Assembly (NCBI GenBank): GCA_964247055.1
Contig: OZ176058.1
Coordinates: forward strand, 248,001 to 312,000
DNA length: 64,000 nt
Direction: 5' to 3'
DNA from: Paragordius varius
Lineage: Eukaryota > Nematomorpha
Shown: piece by piece, positions 24,701 to 39,686 of the stretch
Layout: each line of letters starts with the position of its first letter
How positions within the stretch are numbered: the first letter of the stretch is position 1
Notes under the pieces: model-generated
Databases searched by the model: none
What the model was told of the DNA's origin: nothing
The model's input: only the letters and a program-made list of their open reading frames with translations
Made by a program: the position numbers and the translations under genes

Positions 24701-25816
24701 ATTTTTTTTAATTTTCTACCTTGAAGAAGCAAAAATGCCTCCATTCAGCCCGCCATTTTTTTCAATATTTTTTTGATAATTATATATTATTTGTATTTTT
24801 AACTAATAATTTCTTATATAAATATATATATCTATAATTTTAATGTTGTTTATTTAATTAAATATTTTTAATTTAATTAAATATTTTTAACTATTTAAGT
24901 TAATTTTTTTATAAAAATTAAAAATTAATTTTTTCAAAAAATTAATTTTTTAATAAAAACCTCGAAGAAGCAAAAATGCCTCCATTCAGCCCGCCATTTT
25001 TTTCAATATTTTTTTGATAATTATATATTATTTGTATTTTTAACTAATAATTTCTTATATAAATATATATATCTATAATTTTAATGTTGTTTATTTAATT
25101 AAATATTTTTAATTTAATTAAATATTTTTAACTATTTAAGTTAATTTTTTTATAAAAATTAAAAATTAATTTTTTCAAAAAATTAATTTTTTAATAAAAA
25201 CCTCGAAGAAGCAAAAATTCCACCATTCAGCCCGCCAAAAGTCGATGCTGCCACGAAAATTGGCATAATCCAAGAAAAACGCCCCAGCGTTTTTTCAGCA
25301 AAAGTCTAAAAATTTAAAATAAAATTAAAAAAAATAATTTTTAAAATAATAAATTTTTTAAAAATAAAATATATATATATATGTTTAAATTTATATTTAT
25401 TAATATTATAATAATAAAAAAAAATTTTTTTAAAATTATATTTTATATTTTTTTAAATATAAAATTAAATTTTAAAATAAAATTTTTTTTAAAAAATAAA
25501 AAAATAAAATTTATAAAATATTAAAATTAAATTTTGTTAAATATTAAAAATAAATTTTTTAATAAATATTAAATAATAAAAAAAATTTTTTTTTAAAAAA
25601 AATAAAATATTTAAAAAAAAAAATAATTTTAAATTATGGAATAAAATTTTAATTATTGAAAATATTTTAAAAATAAAATATATATATAACATATATATAT
25701 GATATATATTTATTAAACGTTTATTAAATATTAATTAATAAAAAATTATAGAATAAAATTTTAAATTTTATAAAATAAATTATTTTTAAAATAAAAAAAT
25801 AATTTATAATAAAATT

Positions 25817-25861
<45 letters not shown>

Positions 25862-25942
25862 TTTTATAAATAAAATATATATATATGTATTTTATACATG
25901 AAAAAAGATTAATAATTTTTTAATTTTTGTAAATTTAAAAAA

Positions 25943-25982
<40 letters not shown>

Positions 25983-28900
25983 TTTTATAAATAAAAAATA
26001 TATATATATTTTATACATGAAAAAAAATTAATAATTATTAGAATTTTATTAATTTTATAAAATATCAAAAATATTAAAATTTAAATATATATATATTATT
26101 TTTTATAAATAAAAAATATATATATATTTTATACATGAAAAAAAATTAATAATTATTAGAATTTTATTAATTTTATAAAATATCAAAAATATTAAAATTT
26201 AATTTTAATAAAATTTATAATTATATATATATATATATATAAATATACTTTTTTTGTTAAATTTCTAAAATGAAAGTTTTTTATTAATATAATTTTCAAA
26301 TAAAATAAAATTAAAAAAAAATTTTGAGTACAAATATAATTATTTTATGAGAAAAAAAGATTTTCCAAAAATTAAAAAAAAATAGCCAAAAAATATAAAA
26401 TAAATAATTAAAATATTATAAAGAATTAAATATTTATTTATAAATATTACGACAACCACGGCTTTATAATATTGAATATGCATGAATACTTTTTTAATTT
26501 TAAATTAATAACTTTAAAATAAATTAAAAAATAAAAAATCTTAATTTTATTTGAAAATGCAAAAAAAATTAAATTAAATAAAATTAAATAATTAAAATAT
26601 TATAAAAAAAATTAAATTTTTTTTTATAAAATAATTAAAAAATTATTAAAAAAAATATAAAAATTATTTTTTAATTATAATTCTCTTACGACGTCCACGG
26701 CTTTAGAATTTTTATTAAAATTACAATATATAATACAACCTTTTTTTAAAAAAATTAGATTTTTTTTATTAAATTTAATTAATATTTTTTATTCAAATTA
26801 ATAAGATTCTTTGACAACAGCCACGGCTTTAGAATATTCATTTAAAAAAATTACAAAAATTAAAAATTTTGAAACTATAATATACTTTTAAAAAAAAATT
26901 CAAAAAAATAATTGAAAAAATAAAAAAATTATAAAAAAAATATTTTTTTAATATTTTTATTTAAAATTCTCTTACGACAGCCATAGCTTTGAAATATTCA
27001 TTTTTAATTTAAATAATTAAAAAAAAATTATTTTATTTAAATAAATTAAATGAATTATAAAAAAATTTTTCATAAAAATTAAATAAAAACTAAAAAACAA
27101 AAAAATTAAAATATTTATTATAAAAATAAAAAATTAAAAAACAACTTTATAAAAATTAATTAAAAAAAATTAAAACAAATTTATAAAAATTAAAAAAACT
27201 AAAAAATTAAAATATTTTTTAAAAAATCCCTAAATTTAATAATTTATAATAAAAAAAATTAATTTTTTTATAAAATTAAATTTTTTTATTTCAGGATTCT
27301 CTTACAACAACCACAGCTTTAAAATATTCATTTTAAAAAAATTATTTTAAAATATAAAAAAAATTAAAATTTTAAACTGTAATATAAACTTTATTAAAAT
27401 TTAAAAAAAAATTATTATTAATATTAATATTTAAATTTAAAATATTCAAAATTCTGAAAAAATATAATTATTATATTATTTTATTAAAAAATTAATTATT
27501 TAAATTAAAAAACATTTTCCAAAAAAAATTAAATAATTAAAAATTAAATTTACAAAAAATAAAAAAATTAATATTTTCAAAATTATTAAAAAAATTATAT
27601 TTTCCAAAATTAAAAAAATAGTTATCTTAAAATTATTTTAAAAAAACCCTTAAATAAAAAATTAAAAAACTTATAAAAAATATTTTTTCCATTGTAGTTC
27701 TCAGAAAAATTAAAAATAAAATCAAAAAGACCTTTTCAAAATTTTAAAAAATTTATATTTTCATTTATAAAATCTTACGGAATATTGAATATTTTATTTT
27801 GAAAAAATTTAAAAAATATATATTTTTTATTTAATTAAAATAAAAAATTATAAAATAAAAAAATTAAAAAAATATTTTTTATTTATAATTCTTACGACAG
27901 CCACGGCTTTAGAATATTGATTTTCAATTTTAATATTTAAATTAAAATTATAAAAAAATTTAATTAAAAAAATTTATAAATTTCTAAATAAAATAATCTT
28001 TTTATTTAATTAAAATTTTAAAAAAACTAAATAATTTAAAATTAAAAATATATTAAAAATTATAAAATCAAAAAGATAATTTCAATAATTTTAAAAAACA
28101 TTTCAATTCAAAAAAAATTTAGGTATAAATTTTTTTTTATTTTTTTATAAATATATAAATATTATTATTTTTATTTAATAATCTTAAGACAGCCACAGCT
28201 TTAGAATATTAAATATTTTTATAATATTTATTAAAATCACTAAGATAAATACAAATAAAAAATTATAAAATTAAATATTAATAAGAAATTCTTTAATTTA
28301 AAAATTAAAAAAATATTGATTTTTCATAAAAAATTATTTAAAATTTTTAAAATATAAAATAAATTATTAATATATATATTTTTTTAATTTTAAATTCTTT
28401 TATTTAATTTAATAATTTAAAATAAAAAATTTATAATAAATTAAATTATTTCTTTAAAAAATATAAAAATTTAAATTATTAATTTAAAAAAATTCTTACA
28501 ACAGCCACAGCTTTAGAATACTGAATTTCTATTGGAGTCATAACTGCAAAATACGCCACGTTTGCTAAAACATAAACGATGGTAACTAACGGTAAGCTTA
28601 TATAAATGGCACGGGGTAGATTTCTAAAAAAATATTAAAATTTTTTAAAATATAATTAAATTAATTATTTTTTAAAAATTGAAAATAATATAACAAATTT
28701 TGTATTAAAATTGTTTAAAAACCTTAAAATATATTATTTTATTAAAATCAGCTGTTTTTTTAAAAAAATTGAAAAACAGCTGTTTTTTTAAAAAATAAAA
28801 TTTTTAAATTATATTTGAAAAAATAAAGAATTCTTATTTGTATATAAATATTTTATATAATCATGAAAAATATTCAATTAATGAACAGCTGTTTCAAAAA

Positions 28901-30926
28901 TATGAAACAAACAGCTGTTTTTTCAAAAAAATAAGATTTTATATTTAAAAAATATGCAACGTCTGCTAAAACATAAACGATGGTAACCAGAGGTAAACTT
29001 ATATAAATAGCACGGGGTAGATTTCTATAAAATAATTTATAAATATTAATAAAACAGCTGATTATAAAAAAATTTTAAATAATATATATATATATTATAT
29101 TTATATAAATTATATATAATTAAATAGATTGCTCTGAAAAATAATAAACTAATGAAAACAGCTGTTTTGAATAAAGAAAATTATAAAACAGCTGATAAAA
29201 AAATATAAAAATATTATTGAACTAAAATATTAAAAATAGAAATCATATTTATACATTAATATGCTAAAAAATTATAAATTATGAAAACAGCTGATTTTTA
29301 TTCAAATTTTTAATTATAATATTAGGAAATATTTAAGTAATTTCATGTTGTTTTAAAAAATATTTTTATTGAAAATAAAAAATATGCCACGTTTGCTAAA
29401 ACATAAACGATGGTAACTAACGGTAAGCTTATATAAATGGCACGGGGTAGATTTCTATAAAAAATATTTTTAGGAAATTTAATTATTTAAATTATTATAT
29501 GATTATAAAAAAATTAAATTGGTGAGAACAGCTGTGTCTAATTAAAAAAATATAAAAACAGCTGTTTTTTCAAAAAAATAATAAAATTAAAAAAATATGC
29601 CACGTTTGCTAAAACATAAACGATGGTAACTAATGGTAAGCTTATATAAATGGCACGGGGTAGATTTCTATGAAATTAAAAATTATTTAAAATTAAATAA
29701 TTTTTTTTATAAAATAATTAAAAATTAATTATTTTAATAAATATATAATTAAAAAATTTCGCTCTGAAAAAAAGTTTATTAATAGCTATTTTTTAAAAAT
29801 ACAATAACAGCTGATTACAAATAAAAAATTATTAAATTAATCAGCTGTTTTTAATAAAAATTTAATGAAAACAGCTGTTTCTAATAGAGTAAAATTAAAA
29901 ATTAATATATTAGGCAAATTTTGCATAATTATTTCATTTTAAATAAAAATTTCAAAATTAATAAATATGCCACGTTTGCTAAAACATAAACGATGGTAAC
30001 CAGCGGTAAGCTTATATAAATGGCACGGGGTAGATTTCTATAAAATAATTTATAAATATTAATAAAACAGCTGTTAATCATCATTTTTAAATAATTTTAA
30101 TTTTTTATTTATAAATATATATATATATAAATTTTTTGAAATATATTATTTATTCATTAAAAACAGCTGGTTTCTAAAATTAAATCGCATATAAATTTTT
30201 TTAATAAATATTTTTGATTGTAAGTAACGGTAAGTTTAGATAAATGGTACGGGGTAGATTTTTATAAAATAATTTAAATTAAAAAAAGTTTAATTATATT
30301 AATTTTTAAATATTGAAATATATAATAAAATTGTTTTAAAAATCTTGAAATATATTAATTTATTAAAATCAAAAATAAATTGATAAAAAACTGATAAACA
30401 GCTGATTAGAAATTAATTTATTATTAAATTATATTTAAAATGTTATATTTAAATTTTATATTATTATGAAAAAAAATTAATGAAAACATATGTTTCTAAT
30501 TTAAAAAAATGAAAACAGCTGTTTTTTCAAAAAATGAGATTTTAAAGTTAAAAAAATACGCCACGTTTGATAAACGCAAACGATGGTAGGTAAACTTATA
30601 TAAATGGCACGGGGTAAATTTCTATAATATAAAAAATTATTTTTTAAATAAAATTATTAATTTAATTAAAAAAAAATATTTTTTGAAATACAAATATTTA
30701 AATTTTTTAAAAAATTATAAATTTATATAGAAAAAAATAAAAAATTTTATATTTAATGCTCGAGGGCTGTTGATATATTTAAAAAATAATTTTAAAAAAA
30801 AATTAAAATAAAACTTATTTTATTTAAATAGATAAATAAATAAATTATTTTATTTATAAAAAATATAAATCTTAATATAAATTTTTTGATTTTTTTTAAA
30901 AATATCTCATAAAACTGTAAAATTTG

Positions 30927-30962
<36 letters not shown>

Positions 30963-33900
30963 ATTATACTAATTTATTAAAATAGCAAAAAAAACTTTTT
31001 ATGATAAAATAATTTAATTTTTTATTATATTAAAAAAACTCTGAAAATTTGAATTTTTATAATTATAATATTTTTTAGATAATTTAAATTATAATATATT
31101 CTATTTTTCAAAAAAATAAAATTTTTTCAACGCTATATTAAATTAATATTTTTTGGCATTTAAGGATTTATAAAATTTTATAAAAAAAGTTTAAAAATTA
31201 ATTTTTATAAATATATATTTTAAAAATTATTTTTATATAAAAATATATATTCTATAAAAATATGGTTAATTATAAAAAAAACTATAGAGAATCAAAAAAT
31301 CAAAATATTAAAATTAATAAATTTTGTATTTTATAAAAAATTAAAATAAAATATTATAATATAAATAATATGGATTAAATATTTTAAAAAAAAATTAAAA
31401 TAAAATATTATATAATTAAAAAAATAATAAATAAAAAACTAAAAATTTATAAAAAAAATTTTTTTTATAAAATATTTAATAATTTGTAAATAATTTTTAC
31501 TTATAAGGATTCTTGAGCTCTTCTGTAACGAAATTCAAATAATTCCTAAATATTAAAAAATAAAAAAATATTATTTTTTAGAAAAAATATTAATTTAAAA
31601 AAAATTATAAAAAATAATTTTAATTTTAACAAAATTAAATATATTTATTAAATAAATTTTAATTTAAAAAAATAATAAAATATATAATTTAAAAAATTAA
31701 AAATATTATTTTTTTAATTTATAATTTTTCCAAATAAATTTATAAAAAATATTTTATTTAAATTATTAAAATTAAAAAAATTTCAAATTAATTAAATTTA
31801 AAAATTTTATTTAATTTTTAAATATAAAATTTTATTTAATTTATTAAAAATTAATTAATTAAAAAAATATTTTTTAATTAAATTTTATAAATAATTTATT
31901 TAATAAATAAATTTAAATTTTATTTAATTAATATTTTTTAAAAAAATTAAATTTATTAAAATAATTAAATATAAATTACCATCCAGCATAAGAAAATAAT
32001 CCGGAATAGAAAGAAATAATAAAATAAATATAAAAAATGGAAAATATTATTTTATTAATTAAATTAATTTATAGAATATTAAAATAAATTAAATTTAATT
32101 AATGTAATATTTATATAAAAATATTTTTTTAATTAATTAATAAAATATTTAATATTTTATTAATTAACTTAAATTTAATATATTTAAAAAAAAATTTCAT
32201 AGTAATTAAATTTAATATTTTTTTTTGAATTTTAAAATATTTATTATTTATTAAAAAAAATTTCAAATTAATTAAATTTAATATTTTTCTTAAAATTTTA
32301 AATTTTTAATTTAAAAATAAATATTAATTTAAAAATAAACAATTAATAAATTAAAAATATTATTAATTGTTTAATTAATTAAATTTTTAAATAAATTATA
32401 ATTTTTTAAATTAAATTTTATAAATTAATTTAAATAAATTTTAATTTTTCAAAAAATAATTTTTCAAAAATTTAAATAAATTACCATCCAGCATAAGAGA
32501 ATAAACCAGAATAGAAAGAAAGCGCAACGCTTGCCGGGTTTTTATTTGTGTTTCGAAACGAATTTTCAGGTAAAAGATTGCTTGTGTAACCTTTAATGAA
32601 AAATAAAATTAATGTAACTATCTATAAGGATTATGTGGCTATCTATAAAAGTTATGTAACTATCTATGAGAATTAACTTTTATAGATGTTTACATAAATT
32701 GTTTACATTAATTCTCATAGATAATTACATGAATATTATTGAAACATTTTTATAGATGTTTACATAACTTTAATAGATATTTACATTAATTCTCATAGAT
32801 AGTTACATTAATTCTCATAGATAGTTTCATTACTCATAGATACATACATTATTTATATAGATTATTACATTTTTATACTTGAATACAATATATATATATA
32901 TATATATATAAGTGTTGTGTAAGTCTTTATAATTTTTTTTAAAATTTAAAATTAAGGTTTTTATTTGTGTTTCGAAATGAATTTCCGGGCAAAAGATTGC
33001 TTGTGTAACCTTTAATGAAAAATTAATGTAAACATCTATGAGATTTTATGTAAGTATCTATGAAAGTTATGTGGCTATCTATAAGAATTAATGTAACTAA
33101 CTATAATATTTAGGCAATATCTATGAGAATTTATAAAAGTGTTATGTAATTATCTATAAAAGTTATGTAAATATCTATGAGAATTAATGTAAATATCTAT
33201 GCGAATTATGTAAGTATCTATGAGATTTTATGTAACCATCTATGAAAGTTTATGTGTGTAACTATCTATAAAAGTTATGTAATTATCTATGATAATTAAT
33301 GTTAATATCTATGAAAGTTATTGTAACTATCTTAGAAAGTTAATGTAACTATCTATGAAAATTTATGTACACATCTATGAAAGTTATGTAAATATCTATG
33401 AGAGTTTTGTAAGCATCTATGAATTTTATGTAAACATCTATGAAAATTGATGTAAGTTTCTATAAGATTAATGTAATATCTATGAGAATTATGCGACTAT
33501 CTATGAAAGTTGTGTAATTAACTATAAACATTAACTTTCATAGATATTTACATAATTCTCATATATGATTACATTAATCCTCATATATAGTTACATCAAT
33601 TTTTATAGAGAGTTACATAAATTTTATTGAATAACTTTAATACATGGTTACATAATTTTTATAGATGTTTACTTAAATGTCATAGATATTCAAATTAAAA
33701 GTTATGTAATTATCTATGAGAATTAAAATTTATAAAGTTATGTAATTATCTATAAAAATTGTTTGTGTTTCGAAACGAATTGCCGAGTAAAAGATTGCTT
33801 GTGTAACCTATAATAAAATTAATGTAAACATCTATGAGAATTACGTGGCTATCTATGAGAGTTATGTAAGTTTCTATTAAGTTATGTAAGTATGTATACA

Positions 33901-36900
33901 TAAAAATAAGTCACTATCTATATGAATCAATGTAAATATCTATGATAATTACTGTAAATATCTATGAAAGTTATGTAAACATTTATAAAAGTTATGTAAA
34001 CATCTATAAAAGTTATGCAACTATCTGTGAAAGTTATGTAACTATCTATAAGGATTATATGACCATGTATAAAGTTTATGTAAGTATCTATGAGAATTAT
34101 GTGGCTATCTATGAAAGTTATGTAAATATCTATAAGAATTTTGTAAGTATCTATGAAAGTTATGTACCGATCTATAAAAGTTATGTAAATATCTATGAGC
34201 ATTTATGTAACTATGTATGATAATTAATGTAAGCATCTATAAAAGTTATGTAATTATCTATAAGGTTAATGTAAACATTTATAAAGTTTATGTAAGTATC
34301 TATGAGAATTAATGTAAACATGTATGAAAGTTATATAAACATCTATAAAAATGTAAGTATCTATGAGAATTAATGTAACCTTTAATGAAAAATAAAATTA
34401 ATGTAACTATCTATGAGAATTATGTGGCTATCTATAAAAGTTATGTAAACATCTATGAGAATTAATTCTTATAGATAGTTACATTAATCCTCATATATAG
34501 TTACATCAATTTTTATAGAGAGTTACATAAATTTTATTGAATAACTTTAATACATTGTTACATAATTTTTATAGATGTTTACTTAAATGTCATAGATATT
34601 CAAATTAAAAGCTATGTAATTATCTATGAGAATTAAAATTTATAAAGTTATGTGATTATCTATAAAGATATTAAAAGATTTTTATTTGTGTTTCGAAATG
34701 AATTTTCGGGCAAAAGATTGCTTGTGTAACCTTTAATGAAAGCAAAATTAAATTAATGTAACTATCTATGAGAATTAATTTAAACATTTTATGTAACTAA
34801 CTATAAAAGTTATGTAATTATCTATGATAATTAATTCTTATAGATTGTTACATTAATCCTCATATATAGTTACATTAATTTTTATAGATAATTTGATTAT
34901 TTTTATAAATATCTACAATAATTCTCATAGATAGTTACATTAATTTTTATACATAATTAGATTATTTTTATAAATATCTACAATAATTCTCATAGATAGT
35001 TACATTAATTTTTATACATAATTAGATTATTTTTATAAATATAAACAATAATTCTCATAGATAATTACATTAATTCTCATAGATATTTACATTAGAATTT
35101 AATTTTCATAGATATTTATATAAATCTCATAAATGTTTAAATTAATTCTCATAGATGGTTACATTAATTCTCATAGTATTTACATTAGATTTAATTATCA
35201 TAGATATTGATATATTTACATAAAATTTATTGAAACATTTTATAGATGTTTACATAATTTTTATAGATGTTTACATTATTCTAATAGATAATTAAATTAA
35301 TTCTCATAGATAATTAAATAATATTTTTATATTGTAACTATAAAAAGTAAATATCTAAAAAAAATTTTGCAATTATTTATGAGAATAATTTAAACATTCT
35401 ATAAAAATGTTTTAATAAAAATTATGTAATTATTAATAAGAGTTAATGAATATATCTATGAAAATTAATGTAAACATCTATAAAATATGTAAATATCTAT
35501 GAGAAATAATGTAAGTATTAAGGAAAATTAATGTAAGATTCTATGAGAATTATGGTATGTATCTATAAAAAATGTATAAATATCTATAAGAATTTATGTA
35601 ACTATCTATGATAATTGTGTAAAAATTTATGAGAATTATTTAATTATCTATGAGAATTAATGTAAACATCAATGTAATTATAACTATGTATCAAAGTTAA
35701 TGAAACCTTAAATAAAACAAAAATTAATGTAAATTTATGAGAATTATATAAATATCTATAGAATATATATGAATTTATCTATAAAAAAGTAAGTATGAAA
35801 TTAATGTGATCTATGAGAATTATGTAAATATCTATGAAAGTTATGTAAATATCTATAAAATATTTAAAATTCTATAAAAGTTATGCAATTATCTATAAAA
35901 AATTATTTGTGTTTCGAAATGAATTTTCAGGTAAAAGATTGCTTGTGTAACCTTTAATGAAGAATTAATGTAAACATCTATGAAAATTATGTAAGTATCT
36001 AATGAGTATCTATGAGAATAAAAGAAAGTATTTATAATATGTAAAAAATATTATATTTTTCAAAACCTTTAAGGTTTAAATATTTAAATATTTTAAATAA
36101 TTATAAATTTTAAAATTATTAATTTTAATATATAATATAAATTCCATAAAAAACCATCAAAAATTAAAAAATCAATTATAAATTTTAATAAATTACTCTT
36201 TAAAAAAATAAAAATTAATTTTGAAAATAAATATAATTTTCAAAAAATATTTATCAATAAAAAATTAATAATTTTCAAAAAAAATATTTAAAAATTTATA
36301 ACTTTTAATTATAATAGTAAATAAAAATATATATTTAATGAATTTCATTTAAAATTTAAATTTTCAAAAATTATATTCATTCAAAAAAATTTATTTTTAA
36401 AAGCTTTATTATAGGTTAAATTTTATATCTTTAAAATTTTTACATATTAAATTTCCAAAATAATATAATATATTTTAATATAAAAAATATATTTATTTCT
36501 AATTTATTAAATAAAAACTCTTAAATTATAATAATATATTATTATTTAAAAAAAATTTAAAACCTTCAAAAAAACTCAAAACCTTTAAGAATAAAATATT
36601 TTCTATATTTAATATTCCTAAAATAAAATTTTTTATTAATTTATAAAAATATTTTAATTTAAAAATTTTAAATTAAAATTAATTTTTAAATATTTTACCT
36701 TTTCCAATAAAAGCAAATCCAGTCAAAATTATAACTACGAGGGCAAATAACTTTGCAATTTAAAAATTTTAATATTTTTTAAAAATAAAAAAATGAATAA
36801 TTTAAAATTTAATATATTATTATAAAATTTTTCTAATATTTTATTAATATTTTATATATATTTTAAAAAAATATACAAAAATTTAATATTTTTCAATTAA

Positions 36901-37708
36901 AAAATTAGAAAAATCTTTAAAAATATTAATAATTTATTGATTTAATATTTTTAAATTTATTAAATTATTAATTTGTATAAATACTATAAAATCTTAAAAA
37001 AGCTCTAATTTATTTAAAAAAACTCAATTATAAAATATCTTTTAAAATTTTATTATTTTAAAAAATAATTTTTAATAAGTTATTAAAATTCTAAATTATT
37101 TCCTAAAATAAACTCAAATATTATTTAAAAATATCAAATAATTACCTTTTCCAATAAAAGCAAATCCAGTCAAAATTATAACTACGAGGGCAAATAACTT
37201 TGCAAACGTAAATAATTTTCTTTTAAAATTTAATTAATTTTTAATTTAAAATAAAAAAATTAAATAAATGTATTTTAATATGATGAAAAATATATTAATT
37301 TCTAATTTATTAAATAAAAATCTTAAATTTTAATATTATAAAAAATAAATAAATTAGCTATTAAAAAATAAAAAATATATTAAAAAATCGTAAATAATTA
37401 AAAAAACCTTTAAAGCTTTAATAATTTATTTAAGAAAATACAAAATTTAGTAAATTTAAAAAATTTTAATAATTTATTAATATATATAAAATTTATTTAA
37501 TTCAAAATCCTTAAAAATTAAAAATTAAAAAAATTTTAAAATAAATTACCTTTTCCAATAAAAGCAAATCCAGTCAAAATAATAACCACGAGGGCAAATA
37601 ACTTTGCAAACGTAATTAATTTTAAATTTAATAACTTTTTAATTTAAAATAAAAAATTATATAATTCAAATATTAAATATATTTAATAATTTATTTATTT
37701 TAAAAATT

Positions 37709-37739
<31 letters not shown>

Positions 37740-38773
37740 TAAATTAACAAAAAAATTTAAAAAAATTAGCAAAACTTAAAATTTTGAATAATTTTTATTT
37801 TAAAGATTTCTATATTTTCAAACTCAAAAAATTTAAAAATTTCCATAATTTATCAATTTAATATTTTAAAAATTTAAAAATAATTAAAAATTTTAAAAAA
37901 TTAATAAAAATAATTTAATTATTTTAAAAATATATATGTTTTAAATAAATTACTCCTTATATAAAAATAATTTATTTAAAAAAACTTAAAACAATTTAAA
38001 AATTTCAATAATTTATTTATTTAATATTTTAAATTTATTCATTATTTTTAATAATTTTTTTTAAATATAAAATATATAATAAATTTCTAATTATTTTATT
38101 AAATAAAAATCTTATAAATTTAATAATATATATTTATATTTAATATAATAATTTAATAATTTATATATATTTTAATTAAATTTATTCTAAAAATAAATTA
38201 TTTTAAAATATATTACCTTTTCCAATAAAAGCAAATCCAGTCAAAATAATAACTACGAGAGCAAATAATTTTGCAAACGTGAATGTATCTTGAACACGCG
38301 TGGCCCATTTAACATTGTAGCAATTTATAAAGGTGAGGAATACTAAAATATAAATTAATAAATATATATTTATAAAATTTTTAAAAAAAATTATATATAT
38401 ATATATATAATTATATAGTTTGAAATGAATTTTTGAAAAAAAATATAAAGATAAAAATTTTATACTTTTAAAAAAAATGTTTCTTTATTTAATATTATAT
38501 ATTATTTAATATATTTTTATATATTAAATTTTATATATATATAATATATATAAAGATTTCATTTAACATTGTAACAATTTATGAAGGTTAGAAATACTAA
38601 AATATTTAAAATATAAATTAAAATAAAATTTTATAAAAAAATATTAAATTAAAAATATATTTTATTAAATTTATTAGTAAAAAATAATTTTTAATAATAA
38701 AATTAAATTTTTAATATATATATATATATATATTATAAAATTGTAAAAATATTTATTTATAAATATAAAATAT

Positions 38774-38816
<43 letters not shown>

Positions 38817-39094
38817 TTTTAAATTAAAAAATATTTATATATATAAATAGATAAAAATTTAACATTGTAGCAATTTATGAAGGTTAGGAATACTAAAATA
38901 TAAAATAAAATTTAAAATCATATTTTTTAAAAAAATATTTATTTTTAATTATTTAATTTATATTATATATATATTTTAATTATTTTATTAATTTTAAATA
39001 AAATATATATTAATTAAAAATTATGTTTAAATAAATTTTTGAAAAAAAATATTAAAGATAAAAATTTTATACTTACTTAAAAAAATGTTTTTTT

Positions 39095-39156
<62 letters not shown>

Positions 39157-39278
39157 GAAATATATTAAATAAAAAAATAAAAAAATTTTTAAGATAAAAA
39201 ATTAAACATTGTAACAATTTATCGTTAGAAATACTAAAATAATATGTTTTAAATTAAAAAAAAACAATTAAAAAAATG

Positions 39279-39318
<40 letters not shown>

Positions 39319-39645
39319 GTAAAAAAAAATTTTTAATTATATAAATATTTATTTTATACTTTTAAAAAAATGTTTCTTTATTTAATATATTTTTAAATTT
39401 ATTTATATGTATATATAAAGATTTCAATTAACATTGTAGCAATTTATGAAGGTTAGAAATGCTAAAAAAAAAATTAAATTTAAAAAAAATAAATATTTTT
39501 AAAAAAAATGTTTTTTATATTGAATATATATATATATATATATATTAAAATTAAATTATCTTAATTATAAAATAATATATTTATTTAAAATAAATATAAT
39601 TTTAAAAATAATATTTATTTTTTAATAATTAAAAAAATATTTCTT

Positions 39646-39686
<41 letters not shown>

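Noticed and set aside
28955-30625. Mutually exclusive alternative exons
   Set aside because: Each copy has only one splice site and stops mid-exon, so it cannot be a cassette exon by itself.
33927-34220. Overlapping 91-92 codon ORFs on both strands
   Set aside because: Pure translation of the minisatellite (units without stops by chance).
32600-36020. CRISPR array
   Set aside because: Units vary, spacers are not of fixed length, orientation alternates, and the locus is inside an animal gene.
39103-39155. Origin or regulatory AT tract
   Set aside because: A plain TA microsatellite, one of many here.
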